Of a stretch of 44,625 nt of DNA, positions 7,638 through 14,233 are shown one piece after another. Position numbers and translations under genes: made by a program. Each line of letters begins with the position of its first letter. Within the stretch, counting starts at the first letter, position 1. The DNA comes from Candidatus Buchananbacteria bacterium (GTDB lineage: Bacteria; Patescibacteriota; Patescibacteriia; 2-01-FULL-39-33). The stretch covers positions 70,711-115,335 of the forward strand of contig JAUSEE010000002.1 of the NCBI GenBank assembly GCA_030650095.1, read 5' to 3'. The notes beneath the pieces were generated by a model. That model had not been told where the DNA came from and did no database searches. It saw nothing but the letters and a program-made list of their open reading frames with translations.

Positions 7638-8789
7638 ATGAATAAAGTAAAACTAAAACATTTTTTAAAAGATTTATTCCGCAAGCGAGGCGAAAAAAAA
7701 GCCGATTTACAACTGATTGTGCTGATTTCTTTTTTAACTGTTTTTGGCTTACTTATGATTTTTTCGGCCGGGGTGTCTTTGGGCTGGCAAAAATTCGGCG
7801 ATAGTTATTTTTTTGTAAAACATCAAATTCTTTTCGGACTTTTGCCGGGTCTGTTTTTATTTGTCATTCTTTCTAAAATAGATTATTTCAAATTGAAATC
7901 ACTGGCTACACCCATGCTTTTTATTTCCATCATTCTTTTAGTATTGGTTTATATACCCGGCATCGGTTCCGGCTATGGCACATCCAGAAGCTGGATTAAT
8001 TTTTTCGGCTTTTCTCTTCAGCCGTCAGAAATAGTCAAACTAACCTTTTTGATTTATTTGGTGGCTTGGCTTTCGGAGAAGGGAGAAAAACGCCTCAAGG
8101 ATTTGCATCAAGGCTTTTTGCCTTTTGTTATAGTTTTGTTTGTCGTCATGCTTTTAATTTTTTTCCAACCGGATACCGGTTCCATGTCGATTATCGTTCT
8201 AACTTCTTTAATAGTCTTTTTTGTGGCCGGCGGAAGTTTGATGCACTTGTCTTGGGTAAGCGCTTTGGGGTTTTCCGGCTTGTGGCTGGTTATAAAATTT
8301 TCGTCCTACAGAGCAGAAAGATTAACCACCTTTCTTCATCCGGAATTAGATCCACTGGGAAATGGCTATCATATTAACCAAGCCTTGCTGGCTGTGGGCT
8401 CGGGCGGATTTTGGGGGCGAGGCTTTGGACATTCCAGGCAAAAATTCGCTTATTTGCCGGAATCGGCCGGTGATTCTATTTTTGCCATTATTGCCGAAGA
8501 GCTGGGCTTTATTGTTTCAGCTGCGCTCATTATTGCTTTTATTTTTTTGATGTTGAGGGTTTTAAAAATAGCCCAAAGATGCAACGAGCCTTTCGGCAGA
8601 TTGCTAGCCATAGGCATAGTTTCTTGGTTTGTTATCCAAGCCTTTATCAATATCGCAGCGATCACCGGACTCTTGCCGTTAACAGGCGTTCCTTTGCCTT
8701 TTATTTCTTATGGCGGAACAGCTTTAATGACTTGCTTGGCAGCTTCCGGGATTTTAGTTAATATATCCAGGCAAGTTGATTTAGAATAA
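7638..8789 (+). CDS. ftsW: SEDS-family peptidoglycan glycosyltransferase
   Basis: FtsW/RodA-type polytopic protein that polymerises lipid II into glycan strands at the outer face of the membrane, working with a class B PBP. It has 383 residues and about ten helices. Family features seen are the N-terminal LIVLISFLTVFGLLMIFSAG, the PSEIVKL motif (about residue 130), FFQPDTGSMSII (about 175), GYHINQALLAVGSGGFWGRG (about 250), the PESAGDSIFAIIAEELGF motif (about 275) and the C-terminal TGLLPLTGVPLPFISYGG. Position between murD and murG favours FtsW over RodA. Its likely partner is the FtsI-like PBP at 37433. Confidence 0.93.
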   Translation: MNKVKLKHFLKDLFRKRGEKKADLQLIVLISFLTVFGLLMIFSAGVSLGWQKFGDSYFFVKHQILFGLLPGLFLFVILSKIDYFKLKSLATPMLFISIILLVLVYIPGIGSGYGTSRSWINFFGFSLQPSEIVKLTFLIYLVAWLSEKGEKRLKDLHQGFLPFVIVLFVVMLLIFFQPDTGSMSIIVLTSLIVFFVAGGSLMHLSWVSALGFSGLWLVIKFSSYRAERLTTFLHPELDPLGNGYHINQALLAVGSGGFWGRGFGHSRQKFAYLPESAGDSIFAIIAEELGFIVSAALIIAFIFLMLRVLKIAQRCNEPFGRLLAIGIVSWFVIQAFINIAAITGLLPLTGVPLPFISYGGTALMTCLAASGILVNISRQVDLE

Positions 8790-8817
8790 GTAAAATAATT
8801 AATAAATCAGATTAGAA

Positions 8818-9879
8818 ATGAAAATCCTTTTTTCGGGCGGCGGCACCATGGGCTCGGTTAGCCCGCTTATAGCTGTTTATGAAAAAATAAAAAAAGACAA
8901 TCCCCAAACAGAATTTCTTTTTATCGGATCAGAGAGTGGGCCGGAAAAAAAAGCGGTGGAGAGTTATAAAATACCGTTTAAAAAGATCTCTTCCGGCAAA
9001 TTAAGAAGATATTTCAGTTGGGATAATTTTGTCGATCCCTTTAAGATCATCTGGGGGTTTTTCCAGGTTATTTTAATAATAATAAAATTCAAGCCCAATG
9101 TGGTTATGATTGCCGGCAGTTTTATCGGTGTGCCGGTGGCTTGGGCGGCTTATCTTCTTAGAGTTCCGGTTTTGATACATCAGCAGGATATTATAGCTGG
9201 CTTGGCCAACAAGATGATGGCCAATTTTTCTAAAAAAATAACGATTTCTTATGAGCCGTCTTTGAATGATTTTTCTTCGGCTAAAACGATTTTGACCGGC
9301 AACCCGGTGCGGGAAGAATTTTATGTTTGCCATCCTAAAAAAGGACGCGATGTTTTTGGCTTAAAAGAGGATTTACCAGTTCTTCTTATTTTGGGCGGAG
9401 GCACTGGTTCGCAAGTCTTAAATGAGCTGGTGGAAAAATCTTTAAATGATTTATTGCAATTTTGCCAAATTATTCACATTACAGGACGTGATAAAAAAAT
9501 TAATCTTCAGGCGGAAAACTATCATCAGTTTGAATTTCTAACCCATGAAATGACCGATGCTATTTGCGCCGCTGATTTGGTGGTAACCAGAGCCGGCATG
9601 TCGACTTTGTCCGAGTTGGTGATTTTGGCCAAATCGACAATTATTATTCCTCTGCCAGAAAGCCACCAGGAATATAATGCCGCTTATTTTCAAAAAAATA
9701 ATGCGGCTATTGTCTTATCCCAGCCATCGTTAAACAGCGAAACTCTAATTAGCGCTGTTAGGGAATTATTTTTTGAAAAATATAAAAAAGATAATTTGTC
9801 CAGGAATATATCAAAAATAATGGATTTTTATGGCGCGCAAAAGGTAGCCAAAGAATTGTTAGCCCTAGCTAAAAAATAA
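8818..9879 (+). CDS. murG: UDP-GlcNAc:lipid I N-acetylglucosamine transferase (MurG)
   Basis: Makes lipid II by adding GlcNAc to lipid I at the inner face of the membrane. The 353-residue GT-B protein has an N-terminal glycine loop, a hydrophobic membrane-associating patch (WGFFQVILIIIKF), HQQDIIAGLANK, the second glycine-rich loop ILGGGTGSQVLNEL (about residue 190) and the UDP-GlcNAc site TRAGMSTLSELVILAK ... PESHQEYNAAYF (about 258-290). One oddity: the N-terminal loop reads GGGTMGSVSP, whereas the family usually has GGTGGHxxP, so the conserved His is a Ser. It sits 28 bases after ftsW and 10 bases before murC. Confidence 0.94.
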   Translation: MKILFSGGGTMGSVSPLIAVYEKIKKDNPQTEFLFIGSESGPEKKAVESYKIPFKKISSGKLRRYFSWDNFVDPFKIIWGFFQVILIIIKFKPNVVMIAGSFIGVPVAWAAYLLRVPVLIHQQDIIAGLANKMMANFSKKITISYEPSLNDFSSAKTILTGNPVREEFYVCHPKKGRDVFGLKEDLPVLLILGGGTGSQVLNELVEKSLNDLLQFCQIIHITGRDKKINLQAENYHQFEFLTHEMTDAICAADLVVTRAGMSTLSELVILAKSTIIIPLPESHQEYNAAYFQKNNAAIVLSQPSLNSETLISAVRELFFEKYKKDNLSRNISKIMDFYGAQKVAKELLALAKK

Positions 9880-9889
9880 TAAACTCAGG

Positions 9890-11260
9890 ATGATTGACAG
9901 AATTGATTTATCAAAAGCCAAGAAAATATTTTTTATCGGCCTAGGCGGGATTGGCATCTCGGCATCAGCTCGGATTTTAAAGCAGATGGGCAAAAATATT
10001 TCTGGCAGCGATTCAACCAGAAGCGAGATTACCGATCAATTAAGCCAAGAAGGCATAAATGTTTTTATTCCCCAAAAAGCCGACAATATTCCGCCCGATG
10101 CGGATTTGATTGTTTATACCATGGCGGTCAGTTCTGATAATCCAGAAAAAAAACAAGCCGAAGATCTTAATTTGCCCCAAATAACTTATCCGCAACTGCT
10201 GGGACTACTCATGCAAGACAAGGTGGGCATAGGCGTTTGCGGCACAGACGGCAAAACAACAACTACGGCTATGCTGGGCAAAATATTTATGGAAGCTGAT
10301 TTGGATCCCACCATTGTTATAGGCAGCAAGGTTGATTATCTGGGCGGCAATTCCCGGGTGGGAGAAAGCCGGTATTTTATTTTTGAAAGCGATGAATACA
10401 AAAAAGCTTTTCATAATTATTATCCCAAAGTCGCCGCCGTTACCAATATCAGAGCTGATCATTTGGATGTTTACAAAGATTTGGCGGAAATAAAAGAAGC
10501 TTTTTTATATTATCTCAAAAGAATACCAAAAGACGGTGTGATTGTTATAAACAGCGATGATGACAACTCTATGGAAATCGCCAACTCTTGCCAAGCTAAA
10601 ATCGTCACTTATGCTGTGGCTAGCCCCGCAGATCTTAAAGCTTCGGATATAAGGTATGAAGACAGCAGGCAAAAATTTAAAGTTTCCTGGAATAATGATT
10701 TGCTGGGTGAGATAGAATTAAATTTTCCTGGCCAATACAATGTCTCTAACGCTCTAGCCGCTATCGCTGTGTCTCTGGCCGAAGGCATAGATTTTGCCGT
10801 AATTAAAAAGGCCCTGCATGATTTTGTCGGCGCTTGGCGGCGGTTTGAAAATTTAGGCACCAAAAATGATACGCAAATAATCACTGATTACGCCCATACC
10901 CCCGAAGGTTTAAGGCAGGTGATTGAAGCTGCCAAAGATTTTTTTCCACAGAGCCGGATACTTTTTGTTTTTCAGCCTCACCAATACAATCGAACCAAGA
11001 ATTTTTTTGAGGAATTTGTCTTGGCTCTTAAAACCGATGCCAACATCATGGTCACCGATATATTTTATGTCTTGGGCCGGGAGAATCCAAATGATTTTGA
11101 CATTAATTCCAAGATTTTAGCCGAAAGAAGCGGCGCGGAATACAGCGGCAACCTAGAAGAAACCGAAGAATTGCTAAAGAGGAAAATTGCTGATTTTGAT
11201 GTTATAATGTTAATAGGAGCTGGGGATATATATAATGTGGCGAGAAAATTAGTAAAATAA
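9890..11260 (+). CDS. murC: UDP-N-acetylmuramate--L-alanine ligase
   Basis: First Mur ligase of the peptide stem; adds L-Ala to UDP-MurNAc. At 456 residues it has the N-terminal Rossmann motif FIGLGGIGISASARIL, the P-loop CGTDGKTTTTAM (about residue 119), FESDEYKKAF and TNIRADHLDVY in the centre, and TDYAHTPEGL and FQPHQYNRT in the C-terminal domain, the last being typical of MurC. The P-loop has Asp where most MurC have His (GTHGKTTTT). The gene follows murG by 10 bases. A hairpin at its end is oriented as the terminator of the opposite-strand gene. Confidence 0.95.
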   Translation: MIDRIDLSKAKKIFFIGLGGIGISASARILKQMGKNISGSDSTRSEITDQLSQEGINVFIPQKADNIPPDADLIVYTMAVSSDNPEKKQAEDLNLPQITYPQLLGLLMQDKVGIGVCGTDGKTTTTAMLGKIFMEADLDPTIVIGSKVDYLGGNSRVGESRYFIFESDEYKKAFHNYYPKVAAVTNIRADHLDVYKDLAEIKEAFLYYLKRIPKDGVIVINSDDDNSMEIANSCQAKIVTYAVASPADLKASDIRYEDSRQKFKVSWNNDLLGEIELNFPGQYNVSNALAAIAVSLAEGIDFAVIKKALHDFVGAWRRFENLGTKNDTQIITDYAHTPEGLRQVIEAAKDFFPQSRILFVFQPHQYNRTKNFFEEFVLALKTDANIMVTDIFYVLGRENPNDFDINSKILAERSGAEYSGNLEETEELLKRKIADFDVIMLIGAGDIYNVARKLVK

Positions 11261-11283
11261 AAAGACTCAACAAAAGTTGAGTC
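11254..11283 (-). terminator. Terminator of the minus-strand zinc-ribbon gene
   Basis: An 8-bp perfect stem GACTCAAC/GTTGAGTC (11264-11283, loop of four A on the plus strand). On the minus strand it is followed directly by TTTTTATTTTAC. It lies at the convergent end of murC and may slow both. Confidence 0.8.
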
Positions 11284-11300
11284 AATTAGTTGATTCTAGT

Positions 11301-11498
11301 TTACTTCTCAGGAGATATGACAGTATATCCGCAAGCCATACAGAATTTCTGTTCTATGCCGACGGTCTCATTACATTTTCGGCACCCTTGGACATCTTGG
11401 TGAATTAGTTCATTTCCGTCATTTGCGCAGAAATAGAATTGAGGATGATAGGTCTGTTCACATAATGGACATTTTTTCATAGCGCGTCTTTCTGACAT
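11301..11498 (-). CDS. Double zinc-ribbon small protein
   Basis: The 65-residue protein carries four cysteine pairs or near-pairs: CPLC (about residue 10), a single C in FYFCAND, CRKC and CMAC. This suggests one or two zinc knuckles of the rubredoxin/zinc-ribbon kind. The start at 11498 is supported by AAAGGAG nine bases upstream, and the gene ends at a strong terminator. It lies on the opposite strand to the dcw genes, downstream of the 11569-11919 gene and probably in its transcript. The role is unknown; such proteins bind nucleic acid or protein partners. Confidence 0.7.
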   Translation of the reverse strand: MSERRAMKKCPLCEQTYHPQFYFCANDGNELIHQDVQGCRKCNETVGIEQKFCMACGYTVISPEK

Positions 11499-11568
11499 CG
11501 AAAATTTTCTCCTTTCCCTTGTATATTATCTCGCGTGATGAAAGAATAATAAACATACCAATATTTCC

Positions 11569-11919
11569 TCATTTTTTCTCCTTCTTGTCTGGTGCCGGTT
11601 CAAACGGGTTATGGACAGTAATTTCGCCATCGTTTACAGTGGTCAAAGCCAGGATAATCTTTTTAACACTGGGGAAAATTCTGCCGCCTCCGGGGAAGAG
11701 TGTTTCATCTCCTTTGGGGATAACAATAATGCGTTTTATTAAAGTGGCCTCGGCTGATGGTGATAATTGATAGCTATTATCGGCGCATAATTTTAAAAGT
11801 TCATGGAGGAGTTCCGGGTCTTCATTGGCCATGTTCTTCAAAGTTTCAAAATAGATGTCAAGTATTATTATTTCTTTGGAATTTTCAGGAAATTGCACTA
11901 TTTCTACTTTTTGACCCAT
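11569..11919 (-). CDS. Hypothetical protein, 116 residues
   Basis: I do not recognise the family. It begins MGQKVEIVQFPENSKE, has a helical middle (LDIYFETLKNMANEDPELL), and ends with a lysine-rich tail after HNPFEPAPDK. No membrane segment or signal peptide is seen. The start at 11919 has AAAGG upstream. An upstream GTG at 11952 would lie almost on the transcription start predicted from the promoter at 11959-11987 and is less likely. It is followed after 70 bases by the zinc-ribbon gene on the same strand. Confidence 0.6.
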   Translation of the reverse strand: MGQKVEIVQFPENSKEIIILDIYFETLKNMANEDPELLHELLKLCADNSYQLSPSAEATLIKRIIVIPKGDETLFPGGGRIFPSVKKIILALTTVNDGEITVHNPFEPAPDKKEKK

Positions 11920-11958
11920 TTTCTTGCCTTTCTGTTTGTAAGGTTCAAACACACCGTG

Positions 11959-11987
11959 ATAATACCATATATGTACAATTTTGTCAA
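11959..11987 (-). promoter_or_regulatory. Consensus promoter for the 11919-11301 pair
   Basis: TTGACA (11982-11987), a 17-base spacer and TATTAT (11959-11964) on the minus strand, about 40 bases before the ATG. Confidence 0.75.
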
Positions 11988-12038
11988 ATATTATATAAAT
12001 TTATTATTAATCATATCTAATAAACTAACTTAAAGAGT

Positions 12039-12290
12039 ATGAATCAAACTGATCAAGATGACAGTTTGGATCAAAGCAACATTTTAGATCCCGATGAGGA
12101 GATAGAGGAGCAGCTTGACTTAGAGGAAAGCCTAGAGCGCCAATACGGCGGTCTGAGTGAGGAGATGGAAGAAAAGAGAACAAAAGCCATGGGACCTGGT
12201 TTTTCCAAGCAAAAGCAAGTTATGGAGGAAAATGAATTTTATCGTGGAACTGGCAAGAAAAAGAAGATTATTCTGAAGAAGAGTAAATAA
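12039..12290 (+). CDS. Small charged protein upstream of murB
   Basis: The 83-residue protein is strongly acidic in its first half (DPDEEIEEQLDLEESLE) and basic at the end (GKKKKIILKKSK). It has no hydrophobic segment and is probably largely disordered or helical. The family is not recognised. It ends 12 bases before murB, so it is likely translated from the same message. The upstream sequence gives only a weak ribosome-binding site (AAAGAG). A real gene is likely from context and codon use, but function cannot be named. Confidence 0.6.
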   Translation: MNQTDQDDSLDQSNILDPDEEIEEQLDLEESLERQYGGLSEEMEEKRTKAMGPGFSKQKQVMEENEFYRGTGKKKKIILKKSK

Positions 12291-12302
12291 ATAAAAATTT
12301 TA

Positions 12303-13271
12303 ATGGATACTTTAAACAGATTAAGGTCTGTTGTTTCTAGCCCCATAAAAGAGGGGGAATTATTAGCGTCTTATACTTCATTTAAAATTGGCGGACCAGC
12401 CAAATATTTTTGCGTGGCCGAATCAACAGACGACATTGTCAGCCTTATGGGTGTCGCTCATAAACTGAAACTGCCTTATTTTATTTTGGGCAGCGGCACC
12501 AATGTCCTGGTTTCCGACAATGGTTTTGACGGCTTGGTGATCAAAATTAATGATAATAAGTTAAAAGTTAAAGACGAAAAAATGGAATGCAGTTCCGGAG
12601 CTCTTTTAAGCAAAGTTGTCGGACAAGCCCTGGCCTCCGGCTTAACCGGCTTGGAATGGGCCTCTGGCATACCCGGCACTATTGGCGGGGCTGTCTGCAA
12701 TAATGCCGGCGCTTACGGCGGCGATATGGCTGGCATCGTGGATATGGTGGAAATAATCAGGGATAATAAAATTAAAAAACTTAATAATAAAAAATGCGGG
12801 TGGGCTTATCGCTCCAGCATTTTTAAAAGCGCTGACAATCATGATATTATTCTGTCTATAACGCTCAATTTGAAACGTGGCAGTAAAAATGAAATAAAAG
12901 CCAAGATGGATGAAATCATAAGCCAGCGGAAACAGAAAGATGATAAATATCCCAGCGCCGGCAGTGTTTTTAAAAATATTAAATTAGCGCCGGAAGAAAT
13001 CAAGGACTTCGTTTCCAAGTATTCTGATTTACCGGAAAATTTTTCAGCTTATGCCACCATTCCCGCGGCTTGGCTGATTGAACAATGCAATCTCAAGGGC
13101 AAAAAAATCGGCGGAGCCATGGTATCAGAAAAACATGCCGGCCGGATCATTAATGCCGGACAAGCTACGGCCGAAGATGTTATAATACTGATAAGCGTGA
13201 TTAAGCAGAAGGTTAGGTCTAATTTTAATCTGCAATTAATGGAAGAAATAGAATACAAGGGATTTAATTAG
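12303..13271 (+). CDS. murB: UDP-N-acetylenolpyruvoylglucosamine reductase
   Basis: FAD- and NADPH-dependent enzyme that makes UDP-MurNAc, the substrate of MurC. It has 322 residues. The FAD-binding N-terminal half shows YTSFKIGGPAKYF (about residue 22), LGSGTNVLVSD (about 62), ASGIPGTIGGAVCNNAGAYG (about 119-138) and YRSSIFK. The C-terminal half has the catalytic-serine motif PSAGSVFKN (about 218), then AAWLIEQCNLKG and SEKHAGRIINAG. It is the last dcw gene of this segment and is followed by repeats and a four-helix-bundle gene. Confidence 0.96.
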   Translation: MDTLNRLRSVVSSPIKEGELLASYTSFKIGGPAKYFCVAESTDDIVSLMGVAHKLKLPYFILGSGTNVLVSDNGFDGLVIKINDNKLKVKDEKMECSSGALLSKVVGQALASGLTGLEWASGIPGTIGGAVCNNAGAYGGDMAGIVDMVEIIRDNKIKKLNNKKCGWAYRSSIFKSADNHDIILSITLNLKRGSKNEIKAKMDEIISQRKQKDDKYPSAGSVFKNIKLAPEEIKDFVSKYSDLPENFSAYATIPAAWLIEQCNLKGKKIGGAMVSEKHAGRIINAGQATAEDVIILISVIKQKVRSNFNLQLMEEIEYKGFN

Positions 13272-13312
13272 TTCATAAAGTTCATAAAGTTTGTAAAGCT
13301 CATAAAGTTAAG
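13271..13312. repeat. Left AT-rich repeat arm flanking the four-helix-bundle gene
   Basis: Short direct repeats of the unit (TTC)ATAAAG. The part 13286-13309 is nearly the reverse complement of 13650-13672. It begins right at the murB stop. Confidence 0.7.
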
Positions 13313-13314
13313 AA

Positions 13315-13659
13315 ATGAAAATAGCAAGTTTTGAGGATATTATTATATGGCAAAAATCAAAAATATTAACTATTAATATTTATAATAGATTTAAAGATTC
13401 TCGGGATTTTGGGTTTAAAGATCAAATACAGAGGGCTTCCGTTTCTATTATGAATAATGTAGCTGAAGGATTTGAAAGAAAAGGAAACAACGAATTTAAA
13501 CACTTTTTATTTATTGCTAAGGGATCATGTGCTGAAGTTAGATCAATGTTATCTTTGTCTAAAGAATTAAACTATTTGTCTGAAAGTGATTTTTCTTTTC
13601 TACATAATCTGTCTATAGAAATTTCTAAAATGCTTTCTGGATTGATAAAAACTTTATAA
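13315..13659 (+). CDS. Four-helix-bundle protein (23S rRNA intervening-sequence / S23 family)
   Basis: The 114-residue all-helical protein has the family pattern: F-x-D-I-x-x-W-x-K near the N-terminus (FEDIIIWQKSK), then FGFKDQIQRASVSIMNNVAEG (residues about 36-56), FKHFLFIAKGSCAEVRSML (about 62-80) and LSGLIKTL at the end. The family is named after ORFs in 23S rRNA intervening sequences, but many copies lie outside rRNA genes; the molecular function is not established. It is flanked by inverted AT-rich repeats, and its last codons overlap the right arm. It interrupts the murB-hpf interval and looks like a small inserted cassette. Confidence 0.88.
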   Translation: MKIASFEDIIIWQKSKILTINIYNRFKDSRDFGFKDQIQRASVSIMNNVAEGFERKGNNEFKHFLFIAKGSCAEVRSMLSLSKELNYLSESDFSFLHNLSIEISKMLSGLIKTL

Positions 13660-13686
13660 CTTTACAAACTTTCGACTTTATAAACT
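13650..13686. repeat. Right AT-rich repeat arm flanking the four-helix-bundle gene
   Basis: 13650-13672 reads as the near reverse complement of 13286-13309 (shared core CTTTACAAACTTT). It overlaps the 3' end of the gene. Confidence 0.7.
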
Positions 13687-13697
13687 AAATAAGTACT

Positions 13698-13994
13698 ATG
13701 CAAATAAACATCAAGGCGACCAATGCCAAATTAACACCCCAGTCGCATGAAATCATAAATGATAAGATAGGCAGTTTGTCTAAATATTTTGATAATATAA
13801 TCAGCGCTGATGTGGAAGTGGGCATTAATTCCTGGCATCACAATAAGGGGAATATTTATAAGGTAGTGGTTAATTTGTCGGTGCCCAAAAAAATATTAAG
13901 AGCCAGCGCTGAAACGAGTGATATTGTAAAATCCATGAACCAGGTAAAAGATAAATTAAAAATAGAACTAGTCAAATACAAAGAAAGGCGTTAA
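13698..13994 (+). CDS. hpf: Ribosome hibernation-promoting factor / RaiA family
   Basis: The 98-residue protein has the beta-alpha-beta-beta-beta-alpha layout of short HPF/YfiA. The start is INIKATNAKLTPQSHEIINDKI, followed by SKYFDNIISADVEVGI and a basic region, then the last helix MNQVKDKLKIELVKYKERR, which resembles the basic rRNA-contacting helix. It binds the ribosome and silences translation in slow growth. The long form's C-terminal dimerisation domain is absent. The gene ends 12 bases before a strong terminator. In many bacteria it lies just before secA, as here. Confidence 0.92.
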   Translation: MQINIKATNAKLTPQSHEIINDKIGSLSKYFDNIISADVEVGINSWHHNKGNIYKVVVNLSVPKKILRASAETSDIVKSMNQVKDKLKIELVKYKERR

Positions 13995-14006
13995 CCACCG
14001 TTAAAG

Positions 14007-14031
14007 AAAGCTCCGCCAGTCGGAGCTTTTT
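14007..14031 (+). terminator. Terminator of hpf
   Basis: A 9-bp stem AAAGCTCCG/CGGAGCTTT with a 5-base loop, followed by T's. Repeat element copy 1 begins inside its T-tract. Confidence 0.9.
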
Positions 14032-14171
14032 ATAATGTTGCTGCCCGAATACCCCTGGCTTTTAAGCCAGGGGATGAAGGGCAGTATGAGGAGAAATACG
14101 TCGGCGGAGCCGACACCCTCCATTTGAAACCGCCCAGATACCCCGCTCTTTAGAGCGGGGGCGGGTTCATT
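14030..14171. repeat. 142-bp triple-hairpin element, copy 1 (PATE/MITE-like)
   Basis: It begins TTATAATGTTGCTGCCCG and ends CGGGTTCATT. Hairpin 1 has outer CTGCCC/GGGCAG and inner CCCCTGGC/GCCAGGGG around a TTTTAA loop. Hairpin 2 is GTCGGC-GGA-GCCGAC. Hairpin 3 has outer AACC-GCCC/GGGCGGGTT and inner CCCCGCTC/GAGCGGGG around a TTTA loop. Copies 2 and 3 are at 21690 and 44467. The GAAT-palindrome-GATGAAG layout recalls IS200/IS605 ends. There is no ORF inside. Confidence 0.85.
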
Positions 14172-14172
14172 A

Positions 14173-14201
14173 TTGCAAATAATCGGTTTTTCTGGTAGAA
14201 T
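14173..14201 (+). promoter_or_regulatory. Promoter for secA
   Basis: TTGCAA (14173-14178), a 17-base spacer and TAGAAT (14196-14201), 32 bases before the secA ATG. It starts directly after repeat copy 1. Confidence 0.6.
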
Positions 14202-14233
14202 AACTGGGAAAATTATATTTTTAATTATTTATT

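Noticed and set aside
9073-9333. Antisense open frames inside murG and other long genes
   Set aside because: They mirror well-identified genes, carry no ribosome-binding sites and show no recognisable domain, so they are treated as chance frames.
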